Assembly: GCA_959602365.1 (NCBI GenBank)
Contig: CAUGSS010000034.1
Span: 1-24,767, forward strand
DNA length: 24,767 nt
Reading direction: 5' to 3'
From: an uncultured Eubacteriales bacterium
GTDB taxonomy: Bacteria > Bacillota > Clostridia > Oscillospirales > Oscillospiraceae
Of the stretch, positions 1 to 6,910 are shown piece after piece. The stretch's first letter is position 1. Each line of letters opens with the position of its first letter. Under the pieces are notes generated by a model, which was not told the origin of the DNA, searched no databases, and saw nothing but the letters and a program-made list of their open reading frames with translations. The translations under genes were made by a program, and so were the position numbers.

Positions 1-7
1 TTTGCCG

Positions 8-14
8 CTCCCCC
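8..14 (-). promoter_or_regulatory. Shine-Dalgarno of a gene starting beyond the window edge
   Basis: On the minus strand the 41 bases after the stop of the first gene end in GGGGGAG followed by CGGCAAA at the window edge. This is a strong ribosome binding site at the right distance for a start codon just outside base 1. No terminator lies between, so the next gene is probably co-transcribed with the MetH-activation-domain gene. Inference: in clostridia this position is often taken by a cobalamin-dependent methyltransferase such as metH, but none of that gene is visible here. Confidence 0.5.
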
Positions 15-41
15 AAATCTGAAATTTCTACTTGACTTTTG

Positions 42-692
42 TTAGCAGGTCTTTCGATAGGGGCAGGTGAGAAACAGACTGCACACTTCGCACCCCCGCC
101 TGCGCAGCGACTGGGGGCGCTCCGAGATGCCCAGAATCGCAGTCACCGATTTTCTGGGCACCATGATGTAATTGGCGCTCACCGTCAGCCCGATGCGCCG
201 GGCGGTGTCCAGGGCGGCGCACAGGCGGGCCTGGGTGTCCAGGGGCAGGTCCCCGTAGCCCGGGCTGAACCGGTCGGTCAAATAGAGGCCCTCCCCTTTC
301 AGCGCGTCCCGCAGGTCGAACTCGAAGTGGTCGCAGACGTTCTCCACCGCCGCGCTGGCGCAGGCGTCCAAAATCACCGCGTCGGCCATGTCGGTGACCT
401 CCCGGCGCATCAGCAGCCGCTCCACCCCGGGCCCCAGGGTGGCGGCCATCAGCACCGCCTCCCGGCACCCGGAGAGCAGCGCCCGGACGTCCTCCCCCGC
501 CAGGGGCAGGCCGGGGATGGCTCCCCCCTCCAGCGCCAGCCGGCGGTAGACCAGCCGGGGTTCCGCGGCGCGGGCGATCTCCTCCATACAGCGCCGGATC
601 TGTCCCTCCACCTCCGGCGTGATCTCCTGGCCCCGGTGGCCCAGGTACATCAGAATTTCATTGTAGTTCAGCTCCGTCAGCCGGGGCTCCAC
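42..692 (-). CDS. Vitamin B12-dependent methionine synthase activation-domain protein
   Basis: A 216-residue stand-alone version of the MetH reactivation domain, which binds S-adenosylmethionine and helps re-methylate oxidised cob(II)alamin in methionine synthase. Family features seen are the SPGYGDLPL stretch and the KSVTAILGIS segment before a C-terminal cysteine cluster (CEVC, then CPYR). I chose the GTG at 692 because GGGGGAGGG lies seven bases upstream and a good promoter lies further out. The open frame continues to 788, but the extra 32 codons would cover the promoter. In clostridia this domain is often split from the methyltransferase, and a ribosome binding site for a following gene sits at the window edge. 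The family call is confident; the exact partner enzyme is inference. Confidence 0.82.
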   Translation of the reverse strand: MEPRLTELNYNEILMYLGHRGQEITPEVEGQIRRCMEEIARAAEPRLVYRRLALEGGAIPGLPLAGEDVRALLSGCREAVLMAATLGPGVERLLMRREVTDMADAVILDACASAAVENVCDHFEFDLRDALKGEGLYLTDRFSPGYGDLPLDTQARLCAALDTARRIGLTVSANYIMVPRKSVTAILGISERPQSLRRRGCEVCSLFLTCPYRKTC

Positions 693-732
693 GGCCGTTC
701 CCTCCCCCAAGCACACTTTTGTATGAGAGTTT

Positions 733-761
733 ATTATAATATAACATTGGACCGTTGACAA
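733..761 (-). promoter_or_regulatory. Sigma-A promoter of the MetH-activation-domain gene
   Basis: On the minus strand, TTGTCA (756-761) and a perfect TATAAT (733-738) are separated by 17 bases. The predicted transcript starts about 35 bases before the GTG at 692, just downstream of the terminator hairpin at 768-799. This supports the shortened start of the gene. Confidence 0.75.
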
Positions 762-767
762 GGCAAA

Positions 768-799
768 GGCCCGGCGAAGTTTTTTCACTTCGCCGGGCC
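768..799 (-). terminator. Rho-independent terminator after the small membrane-protein gene
   Basis: A 13-bp perfect GC-rich stem (768-780 with 787-799) and a six-base loop stand 18 bases after the stop of the 818-1012 gene. On the minus strand it is followed by TTTGCCTTGTC, a broken T tract, so termination may be incomplete. The promoter of the next gene follows directly. Confidence 0.65.
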
Positions 800-817
800 G
801 GGCAGGGAGCTATGATG

Positions 818-1012
818 TCATTTGCGGAAATAGAGATAAATCTCCAGCAGGAGCGCGAGGGAGGAGACGATGAACAGCAGCAGAGGGGGAAACCAATCAA
901 ACCAGACATAAGTATCCACAAGAGCGAACAGCGCAATCGTGCTTCCTACAAACACAGCCAGCGTCGCAAGGACCACAGCTGTCCATATTTGTCCCCGTGT
1001 AAGTTTTTTCAC
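818..1012 (-). CDS. Small two-helix membrane protein of unknown function
   Basis: A 64-residue protein. After a short basic N-terminus (MKKLTRGQIW) there are two hydrophobic segments: about residues 11-31 (TAVVLATLAVFVGSTIALFAL) and, after a DTYVWFDWF aromatic loop, about residues 41-60, ending in YLYFRK. The positive-inside pattern suggests both ends are cytoplasmic. I chose the GTG at 1012 because GAGAGGAGA lies six bases upstream; the open frame reaches an ATG at 1048 with no such site. It has its own promoter and terminator, so it is a single-gene unit. I do not recognise a family and propose no function. Confidence 0.6.
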   Translation of the reverse strand: MKKLTRGQIWTAVVLATLAVFVGSTIALFALVDTYVWFDWFPPLLLFIVSSLALLLEIYLYFRK

Positions 1013-1138
1013 AGCCAATCTCCTCTCTTTTCCCGTAAATCTATGCAAAAACGTTACAGGCGCATCACGGCGCCGCCCGTTCTGCCGGGACAGGCGCCTC
1101 CGCTGGTCGTTTTCTCTATTATCCTATATTCGGCTTTC

Positions 1139-1167
1139 ATTTTATTGTATATTACCACTCTTGTCAA
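1139..1167 (-). promoter_or_regulatory. Sigma-A promoter of the small membrane-protein gene
   Basis: Minus-strand TTGACA (1162-1167), 17 bases, then TAAAAT (1139-1144). The leader to the GTG at 1012 is about 120 bases and contains GC-rich inverted segments (GGCGCC repeated around an inner CCCG/CGGG pair, about 1063-1107). The mRNA therefore probably folds upstream of the ribosome binding site. Confidence 0.72.
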
Positions 1168-1224
1168 CGCAGCCAAACAACCTCCCGGCAAAACAGGTTC
1201 AGTTGTTTTCCATTATGCTTGGAA

Positions 1225-1264
1225 AACAAAAAACGCCCGGCCCGCTCCAGAGAGCGGGCCGGGC
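1225..1264 (-). terminator. Strong rho-independent terminator of the hsp20 gene
   Basis: A perfect 13-bp stem (1235-1247 with 1252-1264), loop CAGA, followed on the minus strand by GTTTTTTG. It lies about 30 bases after the hsp20 stop codon. Confidence 0.9.
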
Positions 1265-1294
1265 ACACGTCACACGGCACAGCCGGCCGCCGGA

Positions 1295-1732
1295 TCATTC
1301 GATGGCGATATAGGTGGTCTCGGGGATGGTGCGCTGGGGCTGCTTGGGCACTGTGATCTGCAGGATGCCGTCCTCAAACTTGGCGTGCAGATCCTCGGGA
1401 CGCACTTGCTCTCCCACATAGAAGCTGCGGCTCATCTGGCCGGCGTAGCGCTCCTGGCGGATGTAGCGGCCCCTCTTGTCCTTCTGGTCCTTGTCCAGAC
1501 CCTTGGCGGCGGTGATGGTCAGATAGCCGTCCTTCAGCTCGATCTTGACCTCGTCCTTCTTGAAACCGGGCAGGTCCACATCCAGCTCGTAGGTGGACTC
1601 GGTCTCCCGCACGTCGGTCTTCATCAGATTCCTGGCGTGCTTGCCATACAGGGTACGGTCAATATCCGGGAACATGCCAAAGGTGTTAAACATATCGTCA
1701 AAGAGATTCTCACCAAAAATGCTGGGCAACAT
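1295..1732 (-). CDS. hsp20: Small heat-shock protein, Hsp20/alpha-crystallin family
   Basis: A 145-residue ATP-independent holdase that binds unfolding proteins in the cytoplasm until chaperones or proteases take over. The N-terminal arm (LPSIFGENLFDDMFNTF) is followed by an alpha-crystallin domain from about residue 38 to 133. It includes the ELDVDLPGFKKDEVKIEL strands and the family signature near its end (KFEDGILQITVPK). The C-terminal tail carries IAI, the IXI motif that docks neighbouring subunits in the oligomer. The ATG at 1732 has GGAGG eight bases upstream. The gene is monocistronic with a strong terminator. A CIRCE operator over its -35 box predicts repression by HrcA and induction by heat. 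Length is typical of the family. Confidence 0.95.
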   Translation of the reverse strand: MLPSIFGENLFDDMFNTFGMFPDIDRTLYGKHARNLMKTDVRETESTYELDVDLPGFKKDEVKIELKDGYLTITAAKGLDKDQKDKRGRYIRQERYAGQMSRSFYVGEQVRPEDLHAKFEDGILQITVPKQPQRTIPETTYIAIE

Positions 1733-1904
1733 AAGTCATTCCTCCATTCAAATTTACAGTTCCACTTTCCCCGCCGCGGCCTCATTGCCGCGCTCTGCGG
1801 GCGTTACCCGGGCCAAAGCTCTGCTCCGGCCTTGTGCATTCTCAACCTCGACATCGGGGGCTGCAGCGGTCCGCTCTGTTGCCCCTCTCTCAAGGTTCAA
1901 CTGT

Positions 1905-1932
1905 ATTATAACACCATTTTTAGCACTGTCAA
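1905..1932 (-). promoter_or_regulatory. Sigma-A promoter of hsp20
   Basis: Minus-strand TTGACA (1927-1932), 16 bases, TATAAT (1905-1910). Both hexamers are perfect. The -35 box lies inside the CIRCE element, so repressor binding would block RNA polymerase directly. Confidence 0.85.
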
Positions 1933-1946
1933 TAGCAGAGTGCTAA
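1920..1946. promoter_or_regulatory. CIRCE operator (HrcA site)
   Basis: The plus strand reads TTAGCACTG, nine bases, GAGTGCTAA. The consensus is TTAGCACTC-N9-GAGTGCTAA, so 17 of 18 arm bases match and only the inner base of one arm differs. HrcA binds this element to repress class I heat-shock genes. The hrcA gene itself is not in the window. Confidence 0.92.
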
Positions 1947-2090
1947 TGTTCACATAATTTACGCTTTTAATTTACATACCATTCACATTCGTCTGTTTTC
2001 AACACTTTCCACAGTTTTATACCACCATTTAGATTTACATAATTTTTCACACATTTCAATTTCCCGCCTCTGTATCCCCCACACGGCAGC

Positions 2091-2123
2091 GAAAAAGGCT
2101 CCGCGCCCGAAGGCGCGGAGCCT
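2091..2123 (-). terminator. Rho-independent terminator of the Clp ATPase gene
   Basis: An 11-bp perfect stem (2097-2107 with 2112-2122, extended by an A-T pair), loop CGAA, then TTTTTC on the minus strand. It lies about 18 bases after the Clp stop codon. Confidence 0.92.
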
Positions 2124-2140
2124 GGCCCCTGCAGGGGGGC

Positions 2141-4693
2141 TCACAGGGAGTAAAGTTGAATTGCGCCATCCTCGGCCGTAGCCCGGAGCTGGGAGATGGG
2201 ATGGGCGTAGTTGTCGATGATCCGGGTTGCGATGGCGTCCTCCAGCTCCCGCTGGATGAGCCGGCGCAGGTTCCGGGCGCCATAGGTCAGGGAGTAGGAC
2301 TTGTGGGTCAGGTAGTCCACCAGGGCGTCGTCGTACTCGAAGTGGACCCCCTTCTCCTCCAGGGAATCCCGGAGCTCATCCAGCATGATCCGGGTGATGC
2401 CCTTGAAGTTGTCCTCGGTGAGCCGGTTGAAGTGGACGATCTCATCCACCCGGTTGATGAACTCGGGGCGCAGGAAGCCCTGGAGGGCCTTCATGGTGCG
2501 CTCCTCGTCCTGCTCGTTCAGGGAGTGGCCGAAGCCCACGGTCCCCTCCTGCTGGTCGCTGCCGGCGTTGGAGGTCATGATAATGACGGTATTCTCAAAA
2601 TTCACGGTGCGGCCATGGGAGTCGGTAACCCGGCCGTCGTCCAGGATCTGGAGCAGCACGTTGAGCACGTCGGGGTGGGCCTTCTCGATCTCGTCAAAGA
2701 GGATGACCGCGTAGGGCTTGCGGCGGATCTTCTCAGTGAGCTGGCCCGCCTCGTCATAGCCCACATAGCCCGGGGGCGAACCGATGAGCCGGGAGACCGA
2801 GTGCTTCTCCATGAACTCGGACATGTCCAGCCGGATCAGGGAGTCCGGGGTCTGGAAGAGCTCCTGGGCCAGCTGCTTGACCAGCTCGGTCTTGCCCACG
2901 CCGGTAGAGCCCACAAAGATGAAGGACACCGGCTTGTGTTTGGGGGATATCCCCACCCGGTTGCGGCGGATGGCGGCGGTCACCGCGTCGATGGCCTGAT
3001 CCTGACCGATGATGCGGGATCTCAGCCGCTCCCCCAGGTGGGCCAGCTGGCCGAACTCCGCCTCCTGGATGCGGCTGGCGGGAATGCCGGTCCACTGCTC
3101 GATCACCCGGGCCAGGTTCTCCACATTGAGCTCGGGCCAGGGCTTGGCCTCCAGCTCCTGCTGCTCCTGCTCCAGGCGCATGTCCTGGGAGCGGATGATG
3201 GCCAGGCGCTCAAAGGATTTGTCCGCCTCTCTCCCCTGGATGGCCTGCCGCTCCTCGGCCAGGGCGTCCAGGGTCCGCTGGATGTCCGCCCGGCGGGCAT
3301 CGTTGGTCTCCAGACGGCTGCGGCGGGTCTCCTCCGTCAGCGTCTGGTCGGCCATAATCGCCCGGCGGGCCTGGCTCAGGGCGGAGAGCTCCTGGCGCGA
3401 GCGGGCCTGCTTCTGCTCGTTGGCGGTCAGGTCGTCATTGCGCTGCTCATCCTGCTTGGAGACGTCGCTGAGCAGCAATTCCTTTTCCTTGGCCAGATCC
3501 GCCCGCTCCTTGCGGACGGCGGCCAGCCGGGCCAGGGTCTCGTTGTGGAGGTTGACATCGGAGCAGGCCTCGTCCAGCAGGTCGATGGCCTTGTCGGGCA
3601 GATAGCGATCGGTGATGTACCGCTCGGACATGACCACCGTCTGATAGGCCACCGCGTCGGAGACCCGGACGCTGTGGTAGTTCTCATAGAAGTGGGCGAT
3701 GCCCCGGATAATCTTGACGCTGTCCTCGATGGAGGGCTCGTTGACGGTGACCGGCTGGAAGCGGCGCTCCAGGGCGGTGTCCTTTTCGATGTGCTTGCGG
3801 TACTCGGTGAAGGTGGTGGCGCCGATGACCTGGATCTCTCCCCGGGACAGGGCGGGCTTCAGGATATTGGCGGCGTTCATGGAGCCCTCGGCGTCTCCGG
3901 CCCCCACGATGTTATGGATCTCGTCGATGACCAGGATGACGTTGCCCGCCTTGCGGATCTCCTCGATGAGGCCCTTCATCCGGCTCTCAAACTGGCCCCG
4001 GAACTGGGTGCCCGCCACCAGGGCGGTCAGGTCCAGCAGATAGACCTCCTTGTCTTGGAGCTTATAGGGCACCTGGCCCTGGGCGATGCGGATGGCCAGT
4101 CCCTCGGCGATGGCGGTCTTGCCCACGCCGGGCTCGCCGATCAGGCAGGGGTTGTTCTTCTGGCGACGGTTCAGGATCTGGATGACCCGCTGGATCTCCT
4201 CCTCCCGGCCGATGACCCCGTCCAGCTTGCCAGCCCGGGCCCGGTTGGTCAGGTTGATGCAGTAGTTGTCCAGGAACTTCTTCTTGCCGCTTTTCGGTTT
4301 CTCCTGCCGGCCGGCGCCGGACGGATTGCCCGGATTCTCCTCACGGGGGGCCGGAGTCCCCTGATTATTGGCGCCAAAAAGCCGGTTCAGGAACGGGAAG
4401 GTGGCCGTTTTGCCCTCGTCCTCCTCCTCGTCGGGGTTATCCCCCTGATCATGGGGCACCAACCCCTCCAGGCCCTCGCCGCTGTTGAAGGCGGTCATCA
4501 TCTCGTCGGTGAGATTGTCCAAATCCTCATCAGAGATGCCCATCCGCTTCATCATATCGTCAATGGGTTTAATCCCCATAGAACGGGCGCATTTCAGGCA
4601 GAGGCCCTCGTTTTTGGTCTCTCCGTTTTCAATTCTGCTGACAAAAATCACAGCGATATTTTTATGGCATTTTGAGCAGAGCGTAGGCTGCAT
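2141..4693 (-). CDS. ClpE/ClpC-type AAA+ unfoldase with N-terminal zinc finger
   Basis: An 850-residue HSP100 unfoldase. Residues 6-35 form a four-cysteine zinc finger (CSKC, later CLKC) as in ClpE; there is no Clp_N repeat domain. An acidic, then Gly/Pro-rich linker runs to about 135. D1 has Walker A GEPGVGKT (about 186-193) and Walker B VILVIDEIHN. The middle, about 380-530, is a charged coiled coil close to ClpB's in length and about twice that of ClpC. D2 has Walker A GSTGVGKT (about 593-600), Walker B VILFDEIEKAH, sensor region TSNAG, and VGF (about 717-719), the tripeptide by which ClpC and ClpE dock on ClpP. It should therefore feed substrates to ClpP, which is not in the window. The ATG at 4693 follows GGGAAGGGAG by eight bases. 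The frame stays open to 5332, but that extension only shadows the upstream cvpA-like gene. A monocistronic unit is likely: a 235-base leader precedes it and a terminator follows. Confidence 0.9.
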   Translation of the reverse strand: MQPTLCSKCHKNIAVIFVSRIENGETKNEGLCLKCARSMGIKPIDDMMKRMGISDEDLDNLTDEMMTAFNSGEGLEGLVPHDQGDNPDEEEDEGKTATFPFLNRLFGANNQGTPAPREENPGNPSGAGRQEKPKSGKKKFLDNYCINLTNRARAGKLDGVIGREEEIQRVIQILNRRQKNNPCLIGEPGVGKTAIAEGLAIRIAQGQVPYKLQDKEVYLLDLTALVAGTQFRGQFESRMKGLIEEIRKAGNVILVIDEIHNIVGAGDAEGSMNAANILKPALSRGEIQVIGATTFTEYRKHIEKDTALERRFQPVTVNEPSIEDSVKIIRGIAHFYENYHSVRVSDAVAYQTVVMSERYITDRYLPDKAIDLLDEACSDVNLHNETLARLAAVRKERADLAKEKELLLSDVSKQDEQRNDDLTANEQKQARSRQELSALSQARRAIMADQTLTEETRRSRLETNDARRADIQRTLDALAEERQAIQGREADKSFERLAIIRSQDMRLEQEQQELEAKPWPELNVENLARVIEQWTGIPASRIQEAEFGQLAHLGERLRSRIIGQDQAIDAVTAAIRRNRVGISPKHKPVSFIFVGSTGVGKTELVKQLAQELFQTPDSLIRLDMSEFMEKHSVSRLIGSPPGYVGYDEAGQLTEKIRRKPYAVILFDEIEKAHPDVLNVLLQILDDGRVTDSHGRTVNFENTVIIMTSNAGSDQQEGTVGFGHSLNEQDEERTMKALQGFLRPEFINRVDEIVHFNRLTEDNFKGITRIMLDELRDSLEEKGVHFEYDDALVDYLTHKSYSLTYGARNLRRLIQRELEDAIATRIIDNYAHPISQLRATAEDGAIQLYSL

Positions 4694-4928
4694 ACAGGCG
4701 ACTCCCTTCCCGCCCGGCCAGGCCGGGCGACAACACATAGAGATAGATGCCCGGCGGTGCAACACCGCCAGGCCGCGGCGCTTTTGCGCCCAGACAGCAC
4801 TGCGCGGCAGGCAGGCTGTCTGTATATGGATATCCTCCTCCGGCATCAGAGATGGAACCAGTTTAATCGGATTTCTGGATAGATTATGACAGATAATTGT
4901 GAACAAAGTATGTTTCGAACGAAAAATT
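4694..4928 (-). other. Leader region of the Clp ATPase gene
   Basis: This 235-base gap between the CvpA-like stop and the Clp start has an AT-rich part (about 4860-4928) with a possible -10 CATAAT but no convincing -35 partner. The GC-rich part nearer the start has short inverted repeats such as GGCGGTGTTGCACCGCC and CCCGGCCTGGCCGGG. I looked for the CtsR heptad GGTCAAA, expected in front of clpE in Bacillus, and did not see it. Confidence 0.4.
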
Positions 4929-5576
4929 TTAGTAAATGCCGCTGATTCCGGCAATCCAGCGCAGCAGCATGGTGCCCTCCACCAGCGTCCGGGGCAGCAG
5001 GTCAAACAGCACCAGCAGGGCCACCGCCAGGGCCAGCAGGAGCAGTCCCTCCAGGCCCCCCAGCAGGGCTCCCCCCAAATGGTTGAGCAGATGCAGTCCC
5101 GGGATCTGATCCACCAGATCCAGCAGCAGCACCGCCAGGCGGCACAGCAGCTTGAGCGCCAAAAATCCCAGCACAAAGAGAATGAGCCATCCGATGGCCT
5201 GGGCCACCTGCTGCGCGACGGCCGGGGCAATGGTCTCGGCCAGGGTCTCGGTGACCCCCTCCAGCAAGTCCTGAACTCCCGGCACCAGGCCCAGCACCCC
5301 CAGATCTCCCAATCCCTCGCCGCCGGAGGCACTGGAGGCCCCCTCCGCGATGGCCTGGGCCAGCCGCTGGGTCACATAGGGCTGCACTCTGGGCAGCAGC
5401 AGATCGGCCAGCCGCGGCGCGCCCCAGTCGGCGATGAGCTTGGCCCCAAACAGGGACACCAGCCAGGTCATCAGCCCGGACAGCGTCCGGAACATGCCCC
5501 GGTGATAGCCGAAGATCAAAAACAGCAGAACAATGGCGACACAGATCAGGTCAGGGAACAGTTGCAGTATGGTCAA
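4929..5576 (-). CDS. CvpA family integral membrane protein
   Basis: A 215-residue very hydrophobic protein. The first segment (ICVAIVLLFLIFGYHRGMFRTLSGL, about 11-35) is the characteristic start of the CvpA/colicin V production family. A second segment follows at about 36-50. A Gly/Ala-rich, probably extracytoplasmic stretch spans about 80-125. Two further helical segments are near 130-150 and 170-195. CvpA in E. coli is needed for colicin V production and bile tolerance; the biochemical role in Firmicutes is unsettled. The start is TTG at 5576, with AGGAGG six bases upstream. It is the last gene of the minus-strand operon, 58 bases after the DUF5711-like gene. Confidence 0.82.
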   Translation of the reverse strand: MTILQLFPDLICVAIVLLFLIFGYHRGMFRTLSGLMTWLVSLFGAKLIADWGAPRLADLLLPRVQPYVTQRLAQAIAEGASSASGGEGLGDLGVLGLVPGVQDLLEGVTETLAETIAPAVAQQVAQAIGWLILFVLGFLALKLLCRLAVLLLDLVDQIPGLHLLNHLGGALLGGLEGLLLLALAVALLVLFDLLPRTLVEGTMLLRWIAGISGIY

Positions 5577-5634
5577 TGGAATCCTCCTTATCGCCCGGAG
5601 CTGCCTATGCCCCGGCGCTGCACATCCACCGTGC

Positions 5635-6870
5635 TCACCCCGGCAGGTAGAGACTGGCGCTCTCAGCGGTGACCAGCAGGGCAGAACCGTCGGCGCGCAT
5701 CAGCACCCGCCGGGCGCCCCAGCTGTTGGAGGCGGAGGCGTAGACTGTGAGATCGCTCTTATAGATGGTCAGCTCGCTGCTGGTGAGCACCGCCAGGTAG
5801 CTGCCGGCGGCGGAGACATCCAGCACCTCGTCATTGATGCCGATGGACTGCTCCGTTCCGTCCTCCCGCAGCAGCGTGATAGAGCCGGCACTTCCGCTCT
5901 GGTACTTACTGTAATACATGGCGGCAAAGCCGTCCCCTCCCAGGGAAAACGACCGCAGATACCGGCTGGAGTCCACACTGCTGCCCGCCACGGCCTCCTC
6001 CCGAATACAATAGACGCCGTACTCTCCGGCCGCCCAGAGGGTATCTCCCTCCCACTTGAGATCCAGCACCACGTCATTGGACAGTCCGCACCGGGAGCGT
6101 TCCGTACCGTCGGAGACTTGATAGAAGATCACTGTGGAATAAAAGCCGGTGTCGTCCTCTCCAATCGCGACCGCCGCCAGGGTCTGGTGGTCCGGGGACA
6201 AAATGGCATCGGTGATGAAAGCGCTGGAGATGTTCTCCGTCACCACCGGATTGAATGCGGCATTGTAAACGGTGACCGCCGCCTTATATCCGCTGGCCTG
6301 CTCCACAATGGTAAGCCAGCCGTCCTCACTGACCCGGGCGGCCAGGATGCCCTGATCTCCCTCCGCGGTATAGCTGTATGTGATCTCCCGGTCATGGATC
6401 AGGTAGAGCGCGGAACCGCCCGCATCATAGGCCACGGCATAGCCGCCGGTGACAGAGATGACAGGCTGGGTCATGGCGACAGTTTCGTCAATCACCGTCT
6501 CGCCGTTGCGGGCGACCATTTGGAGCCCGGTCTGGGAACACACCAGGATACCTCCGTCCAGCGGGGCAACAGCGCCGGCGGGCGCGGCGTCATAGGTGAG
6601 CACCGTGGCCTGGGTGCGTCCGGAGGTGCGGTAGGAGATGGCCCGGCGCAGCGCATCCACATTGAGTTTATCCCGGTTGGCCACCAGATAGACCGCCCCC
6701 ACCACCAGAAACACCGTGACCACCAAGGCGATCACCCGTCCCAGCAGCACTCTGAGCCGACTGGGCGGCTTTTCCTCCTTCTTCTTTTTTTTCTTTTTCT
6801 CTGTGCCCTGCACCGGCTGGACGGTCTCCGGCCGTTCCTCGGGTTTCTGACTCTTCTTCGATTCATCCAT
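5635..6870 (-). CDS. DUF5711-like membrane-anchored beta-propeller protein
   Basis: A 411-residue protein. The N-terminus is charged and disordered, with a run of seven lysines (about 24-30). One transmembrane helix follows (about 42-61, VIALVVTVFLVVGAVYLVA), putting the rest outside the cell. About 340 residues then form repeating beta-rich blades (for example ILVCSQTGLQMVARNGE, SEDGWLTIVE, SPDHQTLAAVAIG, GSYLAVLTSSELTIY), as in WD40/YVTN-like propellers. This resembles the DUF5711 family of Clostridia, whose function is unknown. I chose the ATG at 6870, with GAGG nine bases upstream; an ATG at 6897 has its purine tract only two bases away. It lies between truA and cvpA. A scaffold or sensor role at the cell surface is a guess. 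Confidence 0.72.
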   Translation of the reverse strand: MDESKKSQKPEERPETVQPVQGTEKKKKKKKEEKPPSRLRVLLGRVIALVVTVFLVVGAVYLVANRDKLNVDALRRAISYRTSGRTQATVLTYDAAPAGAVAPLDGGILVCSQTGLQMVARNGETVIDETVAMTQPVISVTGGYAVAYDAGGSALYLIHDREITYSYTAEGDQGILAARVSEDGWLTIVEQASGYKAAVTVYNAAFNPVVTENISSAFITDAILSPDHQTLAAVAIGEDDTGFYSTVIFYQVSDGTERSRCGLSNDVVLDLKWEGDTLWAAGEYGVYCIREEAVAGSSVDSSRYLRSFSLGGDGFAAMYYSKYQSGSAGSITLLREDGTEQSIGINDEVLDVSAAGSYLAVLTSSELTIYKSDLTVYASASNSWGARRVLMRADGSALLVTAESASLYLPG

Positions 6871-6910
6871 AGTATAAATCCTCATGGGCGGAGGCATTGC
6901 CTTCCGCAGT

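Larger units (their letters stand above)
1733..2090. other. Intergenic region: hsp20 leader, CIRCE promoter and AT-rich upstream segment
   Basis: This 358-base stretch holds no gene that I can support. Bases 1733 to about 1898 form a long GC-rich hsp20 leader. It contains small self-complementary pieces, but I see no segment complementary to the GGAGG ribosome binding site. Bases 1905-1946 hold the promoter and CIRCE. Bases 1947-2090 are markedly AT-rich for this genome and contain TTTACATAAT (2034-2043) plus a near copy, TTCACATAAT (1949-1958). Confidence 0.7.

Noticed and set aside
1733..1760. RNA thermometer of ROSE or fourU type at the hsp20 start
   Set aside because: No stretch complementary to the GGAGG site or run of four U opposite it is visible in the leader.
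2156..4675. An 839-residue plus-strand open frame opposite the Clp ATPase gene
   Set aside because: It mirrors the Clp codons in a GC-rich gene, shows low-complexity Gly/Leu/Gln composition with no domain, and has no ribosome binding site. It is a shadow frame.
4860..4928. CtsR operator or LexA box upstream of the Clp gene
   Set aside because: I looked for GGTCAAA heptads and for CGAAC-N4-GTTCG. Only loose resemblances such as TTCGAAAC are present, so neither is supported.
4694..5332. N-terminal extension of the Clp frame to 5332
   Set aside because: The extra 213 residues are Trp/Arg/Cys-rich, overlap the CvpA-like gene out of frame, and are unlike Clp proteins. The zinc finger begins at the ATG at 4693, which has a good ribosome binding site.
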